Numbered from the stretch's first letter, positions 1-9,510 are shown. The stretch is 64,000 nt of DNA from Breznakibacter sp047600785 (GCA_047600785.1 JASGKH010000002.1:868001-932000), one strand, 5' to 3'. Made by a program: numbers and translations. The notes: a model not told the origin generated them from the letters alone.

Positions 1-769
1 ACGTGCTTTCGAAAGAAAATTCCCTTTGCGGGTTGCCGGTCTCCGCCGCCACCGGTTCCATGTACTGGTAACGGAACGCGTAGTCAATGAATTTGATGCC
101 GAAGTAACTGTAAAAAGCGATGAGCGCGACGGTGAAACAGACATAATACACTTCATTGGCCGTAAACGTGAGTCCCATGGCCACGACGCCAATGGCAAAA
201 AAGGCGAAAAAGGAATAGTATATCCATTTGAAGCGGGCCGTCTCCTGTTCCGAGAAGTAGTTGTCGGCACGCAGGGTATAGTTGCGGAATTCTTTAAGAA
301 ACACCACCGGGTACCGGACCATCACGAACAGGTAATAGATCAGGAACACATTGTAAACCCCTTTGAAGTAGGCCGACCATGCCGTGTTTATGTATGTGGC
401 CAGAACGGCAATGCCGAGAAGGGTGATCGGAATGGTCTCCAGTATTATTTTGTTTTTTGTGACGTACCGGGAGTTGATCAGACAAATGAACGTGTAGGTG
501 AAAAGAAACGCCTGAAAGGCTCCTATGATCAGCGTAATGGCGTGTGCCAGCCGGATATCATTATCGTCGTCGTGTCTTATGATGATTTCCAGCATGTTCA
601 GGATGGAAAGAACAATGTACGCACATGCCATTGCACGTCTTGCCAATTTATAGCTGTTGAGGAATGTTGCTTTGGGAATGCCCAGAAACAGGAAGCATAG
701 CCCGAAACCCAGTGTCGTTCCGATGAAAAGCACCGTAAATACCAGATATACCTTTTCGCTCATCGCCAT
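1..769 (-). CDS. 7-TM N-terminal half of a membrane-bound regulator (partial)
   Basis: This minus-strand frame opens at ATG 769-767 (an in-frame TAA lies just upstream) and stays open to the window edge, so the C-terminus is missing. About 256 residues are visible. They contain seven hydrophobic segments separated by short basic loops, for example VYLVFTVLFIGTTLGFGL near the start and YYSFFAFFAIGVVAMGLTF near residue 190, followed by the soluble stretch IDYAFRYQYMEP. This layout is common in Bacteroidota AraC-type regulators and sensor kinases with a 7-TM input module; the output domain lies outside the window, so the regulator call is inference. It lies downstream of the Bat operon on the same strand, about 175 bases from batE, and may be separately transcribed. 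Confidence 0.55.
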   Translation of the reverse strand, partial: MAMSEKVYLVFTVLFIGTTLGFGLCFLFLGIPKATFLNSYKLARRAMACAYIVLSILNMLEIIIRHDDDNDIRLAHAITLIIGAFQAFLFTYTFICLINSRYVTKNKIILETIPITLLGIAVLATYINTAWSAYFKGVYNVFLIYYLFVMVRYPVVFLKEFRNYTLRADNYFSEQETARFKWIYYSFFAFFAIGVVAMGLTFTANEVYYVCFTVALIAFYSYFGIKFIDYAFRYQYMEPVAAETGNPQREFSFEST

Positions 770-919
770 TTTCTGTTGCTTGAGCCAACAAAATTAGGAT
801 ATTTTCGTTCTGTTGGACACACCGGCTTCCCGTGGAGGTGGCAAGCGGGATAAGTTCCGTTACAACGCCAAAGGCCACTGGTCCTGAAGGATGCCAATGG
901 CCCTGGTATATTGTCTGTC

Positions 920-936
920 ATGGCCCAGTGGGCCAT
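920..936 (-). terminator. Palindromic hairpin after batE
   Basis: A perfect 17-base palindrome (ATGGCCCA, G, TGGGCCAT) lies 8 bases after the batE stop on the minus strand. It could fold as a 7-bp stem with a 3-base loop and mark the end of the Bat operon. No T-run follows it, so a rho-independent terminator is not proven. Confidence 0.3.
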
Positions 937-944
937 AATATGGA

Positions 945-1694
945 TCAGATCACCTCGAAATCATTGGCGGGTATCCATCCCTGGGAGCCGTCCCTGAGCT
1001 GTATCTTACGCCAAGAGCCCAATGTTTCCAGTATCTTCACTTTAGTGCCTTCGTGGATCACGAACAAATCGGTGCCGCTGTTGTCGGGCGAACTCTTTAC
1101 ATTGACCGTGGGCGCAAACACAATGGCTTCCGTCCGGTTGGCCAAACGGTCTTTTTGCTGGTGTGAGAACGAAAATGCCAGCACAACGACCAGCAGGAGA
1201 CCAATGGATATATAAAACCCGGTACGTTTCAATGCCGTGCTTGGCGAATAACGGAACACTCCGAATGCGGCCAGCCCGATAATGAATGCTGCAATGCCGG
1301 TCCATGCCCAAAAATCGCTGGTCCCTTTGTTTATAAGGTCAACAAACCAGCCTTTCAGAAAGAAATGGCCCACGTCGTTAATGCGATCGGCTATCTGGCT
1401 GTTGGCCAAATCAAGGTTATAGATCACGTCTTTGTCGTCCGGATCAAGCAATAAGGCCCTTTCGTAGTTTAAGATAGCCCTGGGGAGTACGCCCGATTTG
1501 TAATAGGCGTTGCCCAGGTTGAAATAGAGGGCCTCGCTTTCCACGCCCGATTTTAAAATGTCTTCGTATGCTTGCGCGCTTTCGGCGAATTTGCCTGCCG
1601 CATAAAGCTGGTTGGCATTCACAAGGCGCGGGTCTTGTGCCGTGGCTTTGCCCAATGTGAACGCTGCAATTATGAGGATGATGTATTTTTTCAT
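945..1694 (-). CDS. batE: BatE: TPR, two TM segments, SH3b domain
   Basis: Last gene of the Bat (Bacteroides aerotolerance) operon; the protein is expected in the inner membrane facing the periplasm. The 249 residues show a signal peptide (MKKYIILIIAAFTLGKATAQ), two or three TPR repeats at about 20-100 (ALYFNLGNAYYKSGVLPRAI), two TM helices at about 128-146 and 160-176, and a C-terminal bacterial SH3 domain at about 188-248 (TVNVKSSPDNSGTDLFVIHE ... WIPANDF). That order is the usual BatE architecture. It starts 18 bases after batD, consistent with one transcript. The exact biochemical role of Bat proteins is not settled; they are linked to oxidative and envelope stress. Confidence 0.88.
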   Translation of the reverse strand: MKKYIILIIAAFTLGKATAQDPRLVNANQLYAAGKFAESAQAYEDILKSGVESEALYFNLGNAYYKSGVLPRAILNYERALLLDPDDKDVIYNLDLANSQIADRINDVGHFFLKGWFVDLINKGTSDFWAWTGIAAFIIGLAAFGVFRYSPSTALKRTGFYISIGLLLVVVLAFSFSHQQKDRLANRTEAIVFAPTVNVKSSPDNSGTDLFVIHEGTKVKILETLGSWRKIQLRDGSQGWIPANDFEVI

Positions 1695-1712
1695 GATCGT
1701 TGGTTTGAACCA

Positions 1713-3536
1713 CTATTTTTTAATCTGGCCTTCAATCAGGGTAATCGTTTCAATGGTTTCGCGATACAGCTTGTCCATTTCGCTGCTGCCCGACGCCGGG
1801 GCGTAACGCGCAAACTCGCAGGTGTCGAGAACATGCATGAAACGGTTGATGGTATCGGGTTCCGCCTGACGGGCGGCCATCAGGGTAGTGGCATTTTCCC
1901 GCGAGAGTTTTGCCACGGGCAACGATAACTTGTCGCTCATGTATCCCCAAAGGGCCCGGAGCACTTCGTCATAAAAAGCCTCCTTGTCGTTTTTCTTCAG
2001 CAAGTCGGCCGCTTTTCTCAAGCGTTTCAACGCCACTTTAGTGGCTTTTTTATTGCGAGTGGCCATCACATTGCTGTTCTCGTGTGCTTGCTTGTGCTCG
2101 TAGACCACCACGGCCGCAAACAAGAGCAAGGGAACAATGATGAACAGGTAGAACAGGCCGCTACCGAACAAAAACGATCCGCGTGCTTTCAGGTTATCCC
2201 CCTGGTCCGTTTTGATGTAACGGATGTCCTTGCCGATGAATTTCAAGTCCTCGCGAGAGGTGGCATATTGTTGCGACGAAGAGGACGTTTCTTCGCCCGA
2301 GCCTTTCTGTACGGAAATCTGTATGTCGCCGGTGGTAAGCCGTTTATATTGTTTACCGGCCAGATCGAAATACGACACGGTAACGGCGGGAATGGCGTAA
2401 CTGCCCGAATGGCGCGGAATAATAAGGTATTCAAACGTTTTTGTTCCCGTCATCCCGTTCGCGCCGTTGGTAATGTTATTGGTGATTTTCGGATCGAACA
2501 GGTCAAAATCGGCAGGGACATTTAACTTGGGCGTGTCCATTAGTTTGTGGTTGCCCGTGCCCGTCACATCGATGCGGATGGTAACAGCGTCGTTGGTCTT
2601 GACGTTTTGTGCCGATACGGACGTTTTCATGTCCATGTTCCCGACCACGCCCACAAAATCGGCGGGAGGAGGCGACGGAAGCGCTTTGACGTTAATGCCC
2701 AGAGGTTTCGATACCACTCTCTTTTTTACCGTGCGGAAATTCGACTCAAAGAAATCGTCGAATATGCTGGTCGAGCGTCGTGCCATACGTTGCTTCACAA
2801 GGAACTCGATTTCGGTGGGTTCGATCTGTAAGCTACCTGCACGTTGGGGGAACAACAACTTTTGCTCATAAATACCTACGTTGTAGGTTTTACCGTTGTA
2901 ATTTTCGATGGTCCAGTCTATATTGTCCTTGCGGGGCAGTTCCTGTGAGATAAAGTCGCGTAATTCGGGATTTTTCACGTCCGATAACCCTTGCAGGTTT
3001 ACCGAAGAACGGGCGTAAATCTTCGTTGTCACCAGAATCGGTTCGTCCTTGTAGGCATCGCGCTTGTTGGTTGTAACGGTAATGAACAGGTCGTCGCCCG
3101 ATATGCCGGCCCCGTCGTCATCGCCCGCCGTACTTTGCCGTGCTGCGGCATCATCTCCTTTTATTACCTCGATTTGCAATGGGTTTGACTCGACCTTTTT
3201 CCCGTTAACCGTTATGGAGGCCGGGTTTATGGTATATTTTCCCGGCTGGTTGGCTTTGAGGATATATGTAAAGGAGTATTGCGATGTCCGTTCCATTTTC
3301 CCGTTGCTAATGGATACCGAAGTGCTTTCCGAAGTGCTTGGCCCCATCAGTATTTGGAAATTACTGTCCAACTGCGGCAACCGGATGTCGTTGGCTTCGG
3401 TGTCGATCGAATACACCAGTTGAAACTTTTCACCCGCAATGACTGCCCGCTGGGCTTCGGCAGTAAACTTTGGGGTTTGTGCCTGTACGGCGCCCAATGC
3501 CGCGAGCCATGAAAGCAATATCAGAAACTTTTTCAT
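1713..3536 (-). CDS. batD: BatD: large exported oxygen-tolerance protein
   Basis: About 607 residues. The start at 3536 (MKKFLILLSWLAALGAVQAQ) is preferred over an upstream in-frame ATG at 3566 because it begins a clean signal peptide. The periplasmic part contains Ig-like beta domains with repeated phrases typical of the BatD family (e.g. IEVIKGDD, FVGVVGNMDMKTSVSAQNV, NDAVTIRIDVTGTGNHKLMD). A single TM helix (LFYLFIIVPLLLFAAVVVYE) lies roughly at 455-480 and is followed by a cytoplasmic helical tail of about 125 residues. It sits between batC and batE. Probably a membrane-anchored partner of the VWA proteins BatA and BatB; that interaction is family knowledge or inference. Confidence 0.88.
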   Translation of the reverse strand: MKKFLILLSWLAALGAVQAQTPKFTAEAQRAVIAGEKFQLVYSIDTEANDIRLPQLDSNFQILMGPSTSESTSVSISNGKMERTSQYSFTYILKANQPGKYTINPASITVNGKKVESNPLQIEVIKGDDAAARQSTAGDDDGAGISGDDLFITVTTNKRDAYKDEPILVTTKIYARSSVNLQGLSDVKNPELRDFISQELPRKDNIDWTIENYNGKTYNVGIYEQKLLFPQRAGSLQIEPTEIEFLVKQRMARRSTSIFDDFFESNFRTVKKRVVSKPLGINVKALPSPPPADFVGVVGNMDMKTSVSAQNVKTNDAVTIRIDVTGTGNHKLMDTPKLNVPADFDLFDPKITNNITNGANGMTGTKTFEYLIIPRHSGSYAIPAVTVSYFDLAGKQYKRLTTGDIQISVQKGSGEETSSSSQQYATSREDLKFIGKDIRYIKTDQGDNLKARGSFLFGSGLFYLFIIVPLLLFAAVVVYEHKQAHENSNVMATRNKKATKVALKRLRKAADLLKKNDKEAFYDEVLRALWGYMSDKLSLPVAKLSRENATTLMAARQAEPDTINRFMHVLDTCEFARYAPASGSSEMDKLYRETIETITLIEGQIKK

Positions 3537-3636
3537 TTTGAGTTTGATTTGATACAGATCCGCCAATTTGGCCGACTCCCTGTTTTCCCGTTGTTCGTCA
3601 GTGCAAAACTAAACTATTTTCGTTATCCTTAACGTA

Positions 3637-4353
3637 TTACCAGTTTTTCTCGATAGACGCCTTCTCAGCTGCTTTAACCTTGCGTTTTTCTTTCTGTAAA
3701 TCATTTTCGTCCTGCTGCATCGCGTTTAAAATACGCTCCGCATCTTGCTTGTTCATTTGATCGGGGTTTTGCTGCTGCGGCTTTTCCTGTTGCTGTTGCT
3801 TCTCTTTTTGTTGTTGGTCTTGCTGGTTCTGCTGCTGTTGCTGATCTTGCTGTTTTTGTTGTTCCTGTTGGTTTTGCTGCTGCTGTTGCTGGTCTTGTTG
3901 TTGCTGTTGGTCTTGCTTTTGTTCCTGATCCTTTTTCATTTTTTGGGCCGCAATCAGGTTATAACGGGTTTCGTTATCGGCGGGGTTGTTCTTTAGTGCA
4001 TTTTTATATGCATTAATACTTTCGTCAAATTTTCCTGCCGCAAAATAAATGTTCCCGATATTGTGGTAAACACTTGCCAAACGGTTTTTATCGGTCGTAC
4101 TTCCTTCCAGGGCCTGGAATTGCTCCAGCGCTTCGTTCAGCTTCTTTTGTTTATACAACGCATCGCCAATATTGAATTGGGCTTCGAACGACTTCGGGTC
4201 TTTGTCCAGCGCTTTACGGAAGGCTTCTTCCGATTCGACGTATTTGTCGCCTTGGTATTGGGTATTGCCCTGACGGATGAATTTGCGCTCTTGCTGTCCC
4301 CATACGGCCACAAAGAATGCCGCAAGGAAAATCGAAATCATTAACCTTTTCAT
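3637..4353 (-). CDS. batC: BatC: TPR protein with glutamine-rich tail
   Basis: The 238-residue protein begins with a signal peptide (MKRLMISIFLAAFFVAVWGQ) and carries three TPR repeats at about 25-130 (YHNIGNIYFAAGKFDESINA). From about 140 to 205 it becomes an extremely Gln-rich low-complexity segment with interspersed Asp, Asn, Lys and Glu, ending in a charged helical tail (DQMNKQDAERILNAMQQDEN). Its ATG overlaps the batB stop as ATGA, indicating translational coupling. TPR proteins in Bat operons are thought to assemble the VWA proteins. The Gln tract is the part most likely to vary between strains. Confidence 0.85.
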   Translation of the reverse strand: MKRLMISIFLAAFFVAVWGQQERKFIRQGNTQYQGDKYVESEEAFRKALDKDPKSFEAQFNIGDALYKQKKLNEALEQFQALEGSTTDKNRLASVYHNIGNIYFAAGKFDESINAYKNALKNNPADNETRYNLIAAQKMKKDQEQKQDQQQQQDQQQQQQNQQEQQKQQDQQQQQNQQDQQQKEKQQQQEKPQQQNPDQMNKQDAERILNAMQQDENDLQKEKRKVKAAEKASIEKNW

Positions 4354-5414
4354 TTTTCTTCTTTGTTGGATTGCAATTTGTCGTTCCCGACGTTGAATAG
4401 CTTAAACTGCTTTAAGTATCTGTTTTTTCGCTCAATGATGATGGCATCTGCAAGGATCAAGAACAATGCCATAAATGCAAAATACATGAATTGGTCGTCG
4501 TATTCGGTGTAAACCTTTGACTCGATTTCCGATTTCTGAAGCTCGCCCAAATCGTCGACAAGTTGTTTGATTCCGTTGCGTATGTCGTTGGCCGGAATGT
4601 AATTGCCCGAGCCTACCAATGCGATCTCTTTCAGCGTGGTCTCATCAAGCTTTGAGATGACGACGTTGCCTTGCCTGTCTTTCATAAATTCGTTGGTGCT
4701 GTTCGGGCTCACCGGAATAGGGGATCCTTTGGCCAGCCCCATTCCCACGGTGTAAATCCGTATGCCTTTTTCGGCAGCCTTTTTGGCTTCTTCCACGGGG
4801 TTATCTTCGTGGTTCTCTCCATCGGTAATCACGATAATCGCTTTGCTGACGTTTTCTTGCTGGCTGAACGAATTGGCCGCCCTATTGATGGCGGCGCCGA
4901 TGGCCGTTCCCTGAACCGGGACCATTCCCGTGGAAATGCTGTTCAGGAACATTTTGGCCGATGGGTAGTCGGTGGTAATCGGTAACTGGGTATATGCCTG
5001 CCCGGCAAATACAATAATGCCAAGCTTGTCGTTCCGCAACTGATCGGTCAACCTGGCAATGGCCTGTTTGGCACGCTCCAGCCGGTTGGGCTCAATGTCG
5101 GTGGCATTCATACTGTTCGACACGTCTAAGCAAATCATCAATTCAATGCCTTTCCGTTTCACGTTTTCCAGTTTGGAACCAAATTGTGGCTGTGCCAGTG
5201 TGACGATCAGTAAAATGAACGACAGCAGCAAGAAGTAAAACTTGACCACCGGGCGGTTGGCCGACGCATCGGGCATTAATGCCGACAGGAGGGACGGATC
5301 ACCAAAGTCGTTAATGGCCTTTTTCCGTCGGATGCCGGCATAAAGGTTCAGGAATGCCAATACGGGAATCAATATCAGCAAATATAGAAACTCAGGGTTC
5401 GCAAATCGAAACAT
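4350..5414 (-). CDS. batB: BatB: VWA-domain membrane protein
   Basis: 354 residues. Two N-terminal TM segments (FLYLLILIPVLAFLNLYAGI; FYFLLLSFILLIVTLA) precede a von Willebrand factor A domain at about 85-290 with an intact MIDAS motif DVSNS (LMICLDVSNSMNATD) and the later ITDGENHED loop; a C-terminal TM helix lies near 315-335 (FMYFAFMALFLILADAIIIE). This matches the BatA/BatB family, which displays a metal-binding VWA domain in the periplasm. It lies 24 bases downstream of batA and overlaps batC by 4 bases. Confidence 0.9.
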   Translation of the reverse strand: MFRFANPEFLYLLILIPVLAFLNLYAGIRRKKAINDFGDPSLLSALMPDASANRPVVKFYFLLLSFILLIVTLAQPQFGSKLENVKRKGIELMICLDVSNSMNATDIEPNRLERAKQAIARLTDQLRNDKLGIIVFAGQAYTQLPITTDYPSAKMFLNSISTGMVPVQGTAIGAAINRAANSFSQQENVSKAIIVITDGENHEDNPVEEAKKAAEKGIRIYTVGMGLAKGSPIPVSPNSTNEFMKDRQGNVVISKLDETTLKEIALVGSGNYIPANDIRNGIKQLVDDLGELQKSEIESKVYTEYDDQFMYFAFMALFLILADAIIIERKNRYLKQFKLFNVGNDKLQSNKEEK

Positions 5415-5438
5415 GATGTGTTGTTTTCAATTGGTGTT

Positions 5439-6431
5439 TTAAGGAATATTCCTGAAAATCGTATTGCGCAAAACAAGTTCGGCCAGCAGCAACAATGCCG
5501 CAATGACTGCAAAAGGCAAATATTCTTCCGAACGTTTGCTGTATTCCTGGACTTCGATCTTGGTCTTTTCCAATTGGTCGATTTCTGTATAAATATCGGC
5601 CAGCTTTTTATTGTCGGTTGCCCTGAAATATTTACCACCGGTCATTTCCGCAATCTGGGTCAGCGTTTGTTCGTCTATTTTCACTTCCATCATTTGGGTT
5701 TGCTGTCCAAAAACCGTTTGTATGGGAGTGGGGGCCATGCCGATGGTGCCTGCCCCAATGGTATAGACCCGTATACCAAATGTTTTGGCAATTTCGGCCG
5801 CAGTTATCGGGGCTATGTCGCCACGGTTGTTCATCCCGTCGGTCAGCAATATTACCACTTTGCTTTTGGCGTCGCTGTCTTTGATGCGGGCAACAGCGGT
5901 GGCCAGCCCCATGCCGATGGCGGTTCCGTCCTCGAGCATTCCCGTTTTTATGTCATTGAACAGGTTGACGAGTACGGGGTGGTCGGTGGTCAGGGGGCAT
6001 TGGGTGAAACTCTCGCCCGAGAAGATCACCAACCCTATTTTATCGTTTGGTCGTCCCATTACAAACTGGATGGCTACATCTTTGGCAGCCTCCAGACGGT
6101 TTGGCTTAAGATCCTGCGCCAGCATACTGCCCGAAATATCCAATGCCATTACAATATCGATGCCTTCGGTGATTCTGTTTTCCATGCGGTTCGACGATTG
6201 GGGCCTGGCCAATACCACAACCAATAATGCAATGGCCAGATTCCTTAATACAAAGGGTATATGGCGAAGCCATTCCATCTGGCTTTTGGGCAAACGGGCA
6301 AACCCCTTTAAAGTGGATATTTGCAACGATGCCTGTATGTCTTTGTTTTTAAGTATATACCATCCAATCAACGGGATCAGTAACAACAATAGAAAAAATG
6401 CTTCTGGATGAAGGAATGTGATACTTCCCAT
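5439..6431 (-). CDS. batA: BatA: VWA-domain membrane protein
   Basis: 330 residues with the same plan as BatB: two N-terminal TM segments (FFLLLLLIPLIGWYIL; VLRNLAIALLVVVLARP), a VWA domain at about 85-290 with MIDAS residues in ALDISGSMLAQD and the LLTDGMNNRGD loop, and a C-terminal TM helix (PFAVIAALLLLAELVLR). The start follows a 64-base gap after the upstream gene. BatA and BatB are paralogues and expected partners. Assignment as batA rests on operon order (upstream of batB). Confidence 0.9.
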   Translation of the reverse strand: MGSITFLHPEAFFLLLLLIPLIGWYILKNKDIQASLQISTLKGFARLPKSQMEWLRHIPFVLRNLAIALLVVVLARPQSSNRMENRITEGIDIVMALDISGSMLAQDLKPNRLEAAKDVAIQFVMGRPNDKIGLVIFSGESFTQCPLTTDHPVLVNLFNDIKTGMLEDGTAIGMGLATAVARIKDSDAKSKVVILLTDGMNNRGDIAPITAAEIAKTFGIRVYTIGAGTIGMAPTPIQTVFGQQTQMMEVKIDEQTLTQIAEMTGGKYFRATDNKKLADIYTEIDQLEKTKIEVQEYSKRSEEYLPFAVIAALLLLAELVLRNTIFRNIP

Positions 6432-6495
6432 GTTCTTATACTTGTATGTTGTTTGCGATAAATTCTCTTTGCGTTTAAGCAGGGGCGCTTAGGGC

Positions 6496-7518
6496 CTAAT
6501 TTGTTTTCAGGTCCTCTGTTTCCGACAATTTCAATTCTTCCAACGTTTTTTGTGGCTCAAGTTTGGTTTGGTTTACGAAAAAAAACGCGTTCATTAAACT
6601 CAAGTCGTTCTCGTCCTGCAATGGTTGCATTTTTGCAAACTTCACCAAGTCGGAGGTAAATAGCAACTGCTGGAGATTTTTATGGCATTCCCTGTCAATG
6701 CTGTCTTCCTTTTTCAATGTGGCAAGTATTTCGTCGGACGTTTGTTCCATTGCCGGAATCACAAATCGTGCCTCAATGTATTGCCTTACCGCGTCGGAGG
6801 TTTGGATATAAAACTGCTTGACCTGGCTTTTTTGCCAAAGTTTCTCGTTCTTGATCCGCTCCAATTCGCGCAATGCAATAACATGCGGAGGCTCGATGGG
6901 TTTTTCCTTTGCAACGAACGGCAAAAGTTTTCGGTTGAACTTCCAAATGAAAAATACCACAATGGCGCCCACAATCAATATAAACGTCAGGATATAGGGA
7001 AGATATTGCAACAATTCGGCCAACGAAAACGGAGTGTTGAGCGGCTGCTTGATGTCGTAGATACCTTTTTGGGGATCAACGCTTTCAAACGGGTTGACCA
7101 CTTTCAATGCCATTGGTTGGGTTTCCATGAACTGGCCAGCTTGGGCATCCGCCAATTCGAAACGTATGGCAGGAATAAGGTGTACTCCGCTGTCGAACGA
7201 GGTGATGCGATACTTTTGGGTAAGCAGCAGCCTGTTATCACCGGCCTTGCTGGTGTCTATTTTGCCGATTTCCACGATCTCGACCGATTTTGAAACGGTA
7301 TCGACAAGTAGCGGAAATTTCACGTCTGCGTTCTGTGGCTGTGAGACTTCAAATGTCAGGTCGATTTGCCCGCCTATGAAAATCAACATCGAATCGAGCT
7401 TCGCCGATACAGATACGTTTTGCCCAAATGTAAACGGCGATGATGCAACGATCAGCCCTGCTACGGCAACAAGCTTTGTGATATGTCTCTTTAATCGTAA
7501 ATTAATGGTTCTTGGCAT
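6496..7518 (-). CDS. Bat-operon Ig-like membrane protein (BatD-like, short)
   Basis: 340 residues. A signal/TM segment near 12-32 (HITKLVAVAGLIVASSPFTF) is followed by a periplasmic beta domain at about 35-150 (LIFIGGQIDLTFEVSQPQN), a TM helix near 180-203 (YILTFILIVGAIVVFFIW) and a cytoplasmic helical tail (VIALRELERIKNEKLWQKSQ). Proteins of this plan regularly sit between the DUF58 and batA genes in Bacteroidota Bat operons and resemble the C-terminal half of BatD. No enzymatic motif is visible. The start lies 1 base after the DUF58 stop, so the two are likely co-translated. Confidence 0.7.
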   Translation of the reverse strand: MPRTINLRLKRHITKLVAVAGLIVASSPFTFGQNVSVSAKLDSMLIFIGGQIDLTFEVSQPQNADVKFPLLVDTVSKSVEIVEIGKIDTSKAGDNRLLLTQKYRITSFDSGVHLIPAIRFELADAQAGQFMETQPMALKVVNPFESVDPQKGIYDIKQPLNTPFSLAELLQYLPYILTFILIVGAIVVFFIWKFNRKLLPFVAKEKPIEPPHVIALRELERIKNEKLWQKSQVKQFYIQTSDAVRQYIEARFVIPAMEQTSDEILATLKKEDSIDRECHKNLQQLLFTSDLVKFAKMQPLQDENDLSLMNAFFFVNQTKLEPQKTLEELKLSETEDLKTN

Positions 7519-7519
7519 C

Positions 7520-8386
7520 TTACATCCGTTTTTTGAACATGGCGATCAATGCTTTCACGTAATCTTCGTCGGTTCGCACCGATACGTGGTCTACCCCGCA
7601 TTTCCGAAATATGTTCTTTGTTTTTGCATCTGTTTCGAGCCACCATTTTTGATAGGTTTCCCTGACATGCCGGCTCGATGTATCAACCCAAATGTATTTG
7701 TCTGTTTCGGCATCTTTCAGCTTCATCCAGCCGATTGGAGGCAGTTCGGTCTCTCGTTTATCATACACCTTTAATGCCACTACATCGTGCTTTTGGTTAG
7801 CGATTTTTAACGCGTCTTCAAATTTTTCATCGATAAAATCGCTGATCACAAATGCCGTACAACGCTTTTTGATGGCATTTTTCAGGAACTTCAATGTCTC
7901 TGAAATATCGGTCTCCTTGTTTTGCGGCACAAACGTGATCAATTCCCTTATCAGGTGGAGGATATGCTTCCGTCCCTTTTTTGGGGGGATGAACTTTTCG
8001 ATATGGTCGCTAAAAAATATTGCCCCGATTTTATCGTTGTTCTGGATGGCCGAGAATGCCAATGTTGCAGCTATTTCTGCGATGATATTTTTTTTGTACG
8101 CGAATGATGTCCCAAATTCCCTGGACCCCGACACGTCTATCAGCAACATGACCGTCAGCTCACGCTCCTCCTCAAACACCTTTATGTACGGGTGGTTAAA
8201 ACGGGCCGTCACGTTCCAGTCAATGTTGCGTATATCGTCGCCGAACTGATATTCGCGGACTTCGCTAAATGTCATGCCTTTCCCTTTGAAGGCCGAATGG
8301 TATTCTCCCGCGAAAATATGGTTCGACAGGCCACGCGTTTTTATCTCGATCTGCCGAACTTTCTTAAGCAATTCCGTTGTTTCCAA
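7520..8386 (-). CDS. DUF58 protein with VWA-like fold
   Basis: 288 residues with the DUF58 signature GDDIRNIDWNVTARFNHPYI at about 50 and a VWA-like core (MLLIDVSGSREFGTS) at about 80-230. DUF58 proteins are nearly always encoded directly after a MoxR-type AAA+ ATPase, as here, and are thought to present substrates or partners to it. The protein is soluble as judged by lack of TM segments. The short 69-base gap to moxR and the 1-base gap to the next gene support a common transcript. Confidence 0.9.
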   Translation of the reverse strand: METTELLKKVRQIEIKTRGLSNHIFAGEYHSAFKGKGMTFSEVREYQFGDDIRNIDWNVTARFNHPYIKVFEEERELTVMLLIDVSGSREFGTSFAYKKNIIAEIAATLAFSAIQNNDKIGAIFFSDHIEKFIPPKKGRKHILHLIRELITFVPQNKETDISETLKFLKNAIKKRCTAFVISDFIDEKFEDALKIANQKHDVVALKVYDKRETELPPIGWMKLKDAETDKYIWVDTSSRHVRETYQKWWLETDAKTKNIFRKCGVDHVSVRTDEDYVKALIAMFKKRM

Positions 8387-8455
8387 TTTGCGGTGATTTT
8401 AATGACCAAATTGAAATTACACTATCCTTCCTATGATCACTTAACCATCTATTTG

Positions 8456-9451
8456 TCAGGGTACTTCAACCGAGTTGAGAATTTCGCTGATAATTTCCTC
8501 GGAAGTAACGTTATTGGCTTCGGCTTCGTACGACAAGCCGATGCGGTGACGCAACACATCATGGCAAACAGCTCTCACATCTTCGGGTACCACGTAGCCC
8601 CTGCGTTTGATAAACGCATAGGCCTTGGCCGCCATCGAAAGGCTGATACTGGCACGTGGCGATGCGCCGTACGAAATCATGTCCTTGAATCGCTCCAATT
8701 TGTAGTCGGCGGGGAAACGTGTGGCAAAAACAATATCGACGATATATTTTTCGATTTTTTCGTCCATATACACATCCTTCACCACCTTACGCGCTTTGAT
8801 AATATCTTCGGGTTTAAGCAACACCGAAGCTTTCGGAAAACTTTGTGACAAGTTTTGACGGATGATCAATTGCTCTTCTTCCTTTTTGGGATAATCGATT
8901 ACCACCTTCAGCATGAAACGGTCTACCTGTGCTTCGGGAAGCGGATAGGTACCTTCTTGTTCGATGGGGTTTTGGGTGGCCATAACCAAAAAAGGCTCAT
9001 CCAATAGGAACGTTTGGTCTCCAATGGTTACCTGACGCTCTTGCATGGCTTCGAGCAATGCGCTTTGCACTTTGGCCGGAGCACGGTTTATCTCGTCGGC
9101 CAGTACAAAATTGGTAAAAATGGGACCTTTTTTTACTGCAAATTCTTCCTTTTTCTGGCTGTAGATCAATGTACCCAAAAGGTCGGCGGGCAAAAGGTCC
9201 GGGGTAAATTGGATACGGGCAAATTTGGCGTCGATAATACTTGCCAATGTGTTAATGGCCAATGTCTTTGCCAGGCCAGGCACACCTTCCAGCAATATGT
9301 GACCGTTTGACAACAACCCGATTAACAGGCTTTCGACCAAATGTTTTTGCCCAACAATCACCTTGCCCATCTCGATGTTGATCAGGTCAACAAATGAACT
9401 TTGTTCACGAATCCGTTCGTTCAGTTCTCTAATGTCAACAGATTGCTCCAT
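8456..9451 (-). CDS. MoxR-family AAA+ ATPase
   Basis: 331 residues forming a complete MoxR AAA+ module: Walker A GVPGLAKT near residue 57, Walker B VLADEINRAPAKVQSALLEA near 115, sensor-1 region VMATQNPIEQEGTYPLPEAQ near 155, and arginine-finger/sensor-2 region SPRASISL near 275. MoxR ATPases act as chaperones that assemble or activate VWA-domain proteins; the VWA genes batA and batB are in the same operon. It is the first gene of the minus-strand operon; a TAATTTTG promoter box lies about 60 bases upstream. Confidence 0.92.
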   Translation of the reverse strand: MEQSVDIRELNERIREQSSFVDLINIEMGKVIVGQKHLVESLLIGLLSNGHILLEGVPGLAKTLAINTLASIIDAKFARIQFTPDLLPADLLGTLIYSQKKEEFAVKKGPIFTNFVLADEINRAPAKVQSALLEAMQERQVTIGDQTFLLDEPFLVMATQNPIEQEGTYPLPEAQVDRFMLKVVIDYPKKEEEQLIIRQNLSQSFPKASVLLKPEDIIKARKVVKDVYMDEKIEKYIVDIVFATRFPADYKLERFKDMISYGASPRASISLSMAAKAYAFIKRRGYVVPEDVRAVCHDVLRHRIGLSYEAEANNVTSEEIISEILNSVEVP

Positions 9452-9510
9452 ACAATTTATGTGTTTATTATGAATTTTTTATTTTTTGACGTAGCCCCAC
9501 TGAAGGCACT

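Noticed and set aside
26..700. Plus-strand 224-codon ORF at the left edge
   Set aside because: It is antisense to the 7-TM protein on the minus strand, has no domain, and its composition is that of a shadow frame.
3745..3996. Plus-strand Leu-rich membrane-like ORF
   Set aside because: It is the antisense of the Gln-rich tract of batC; CAG/CAA codons read backwards give Leu codons.
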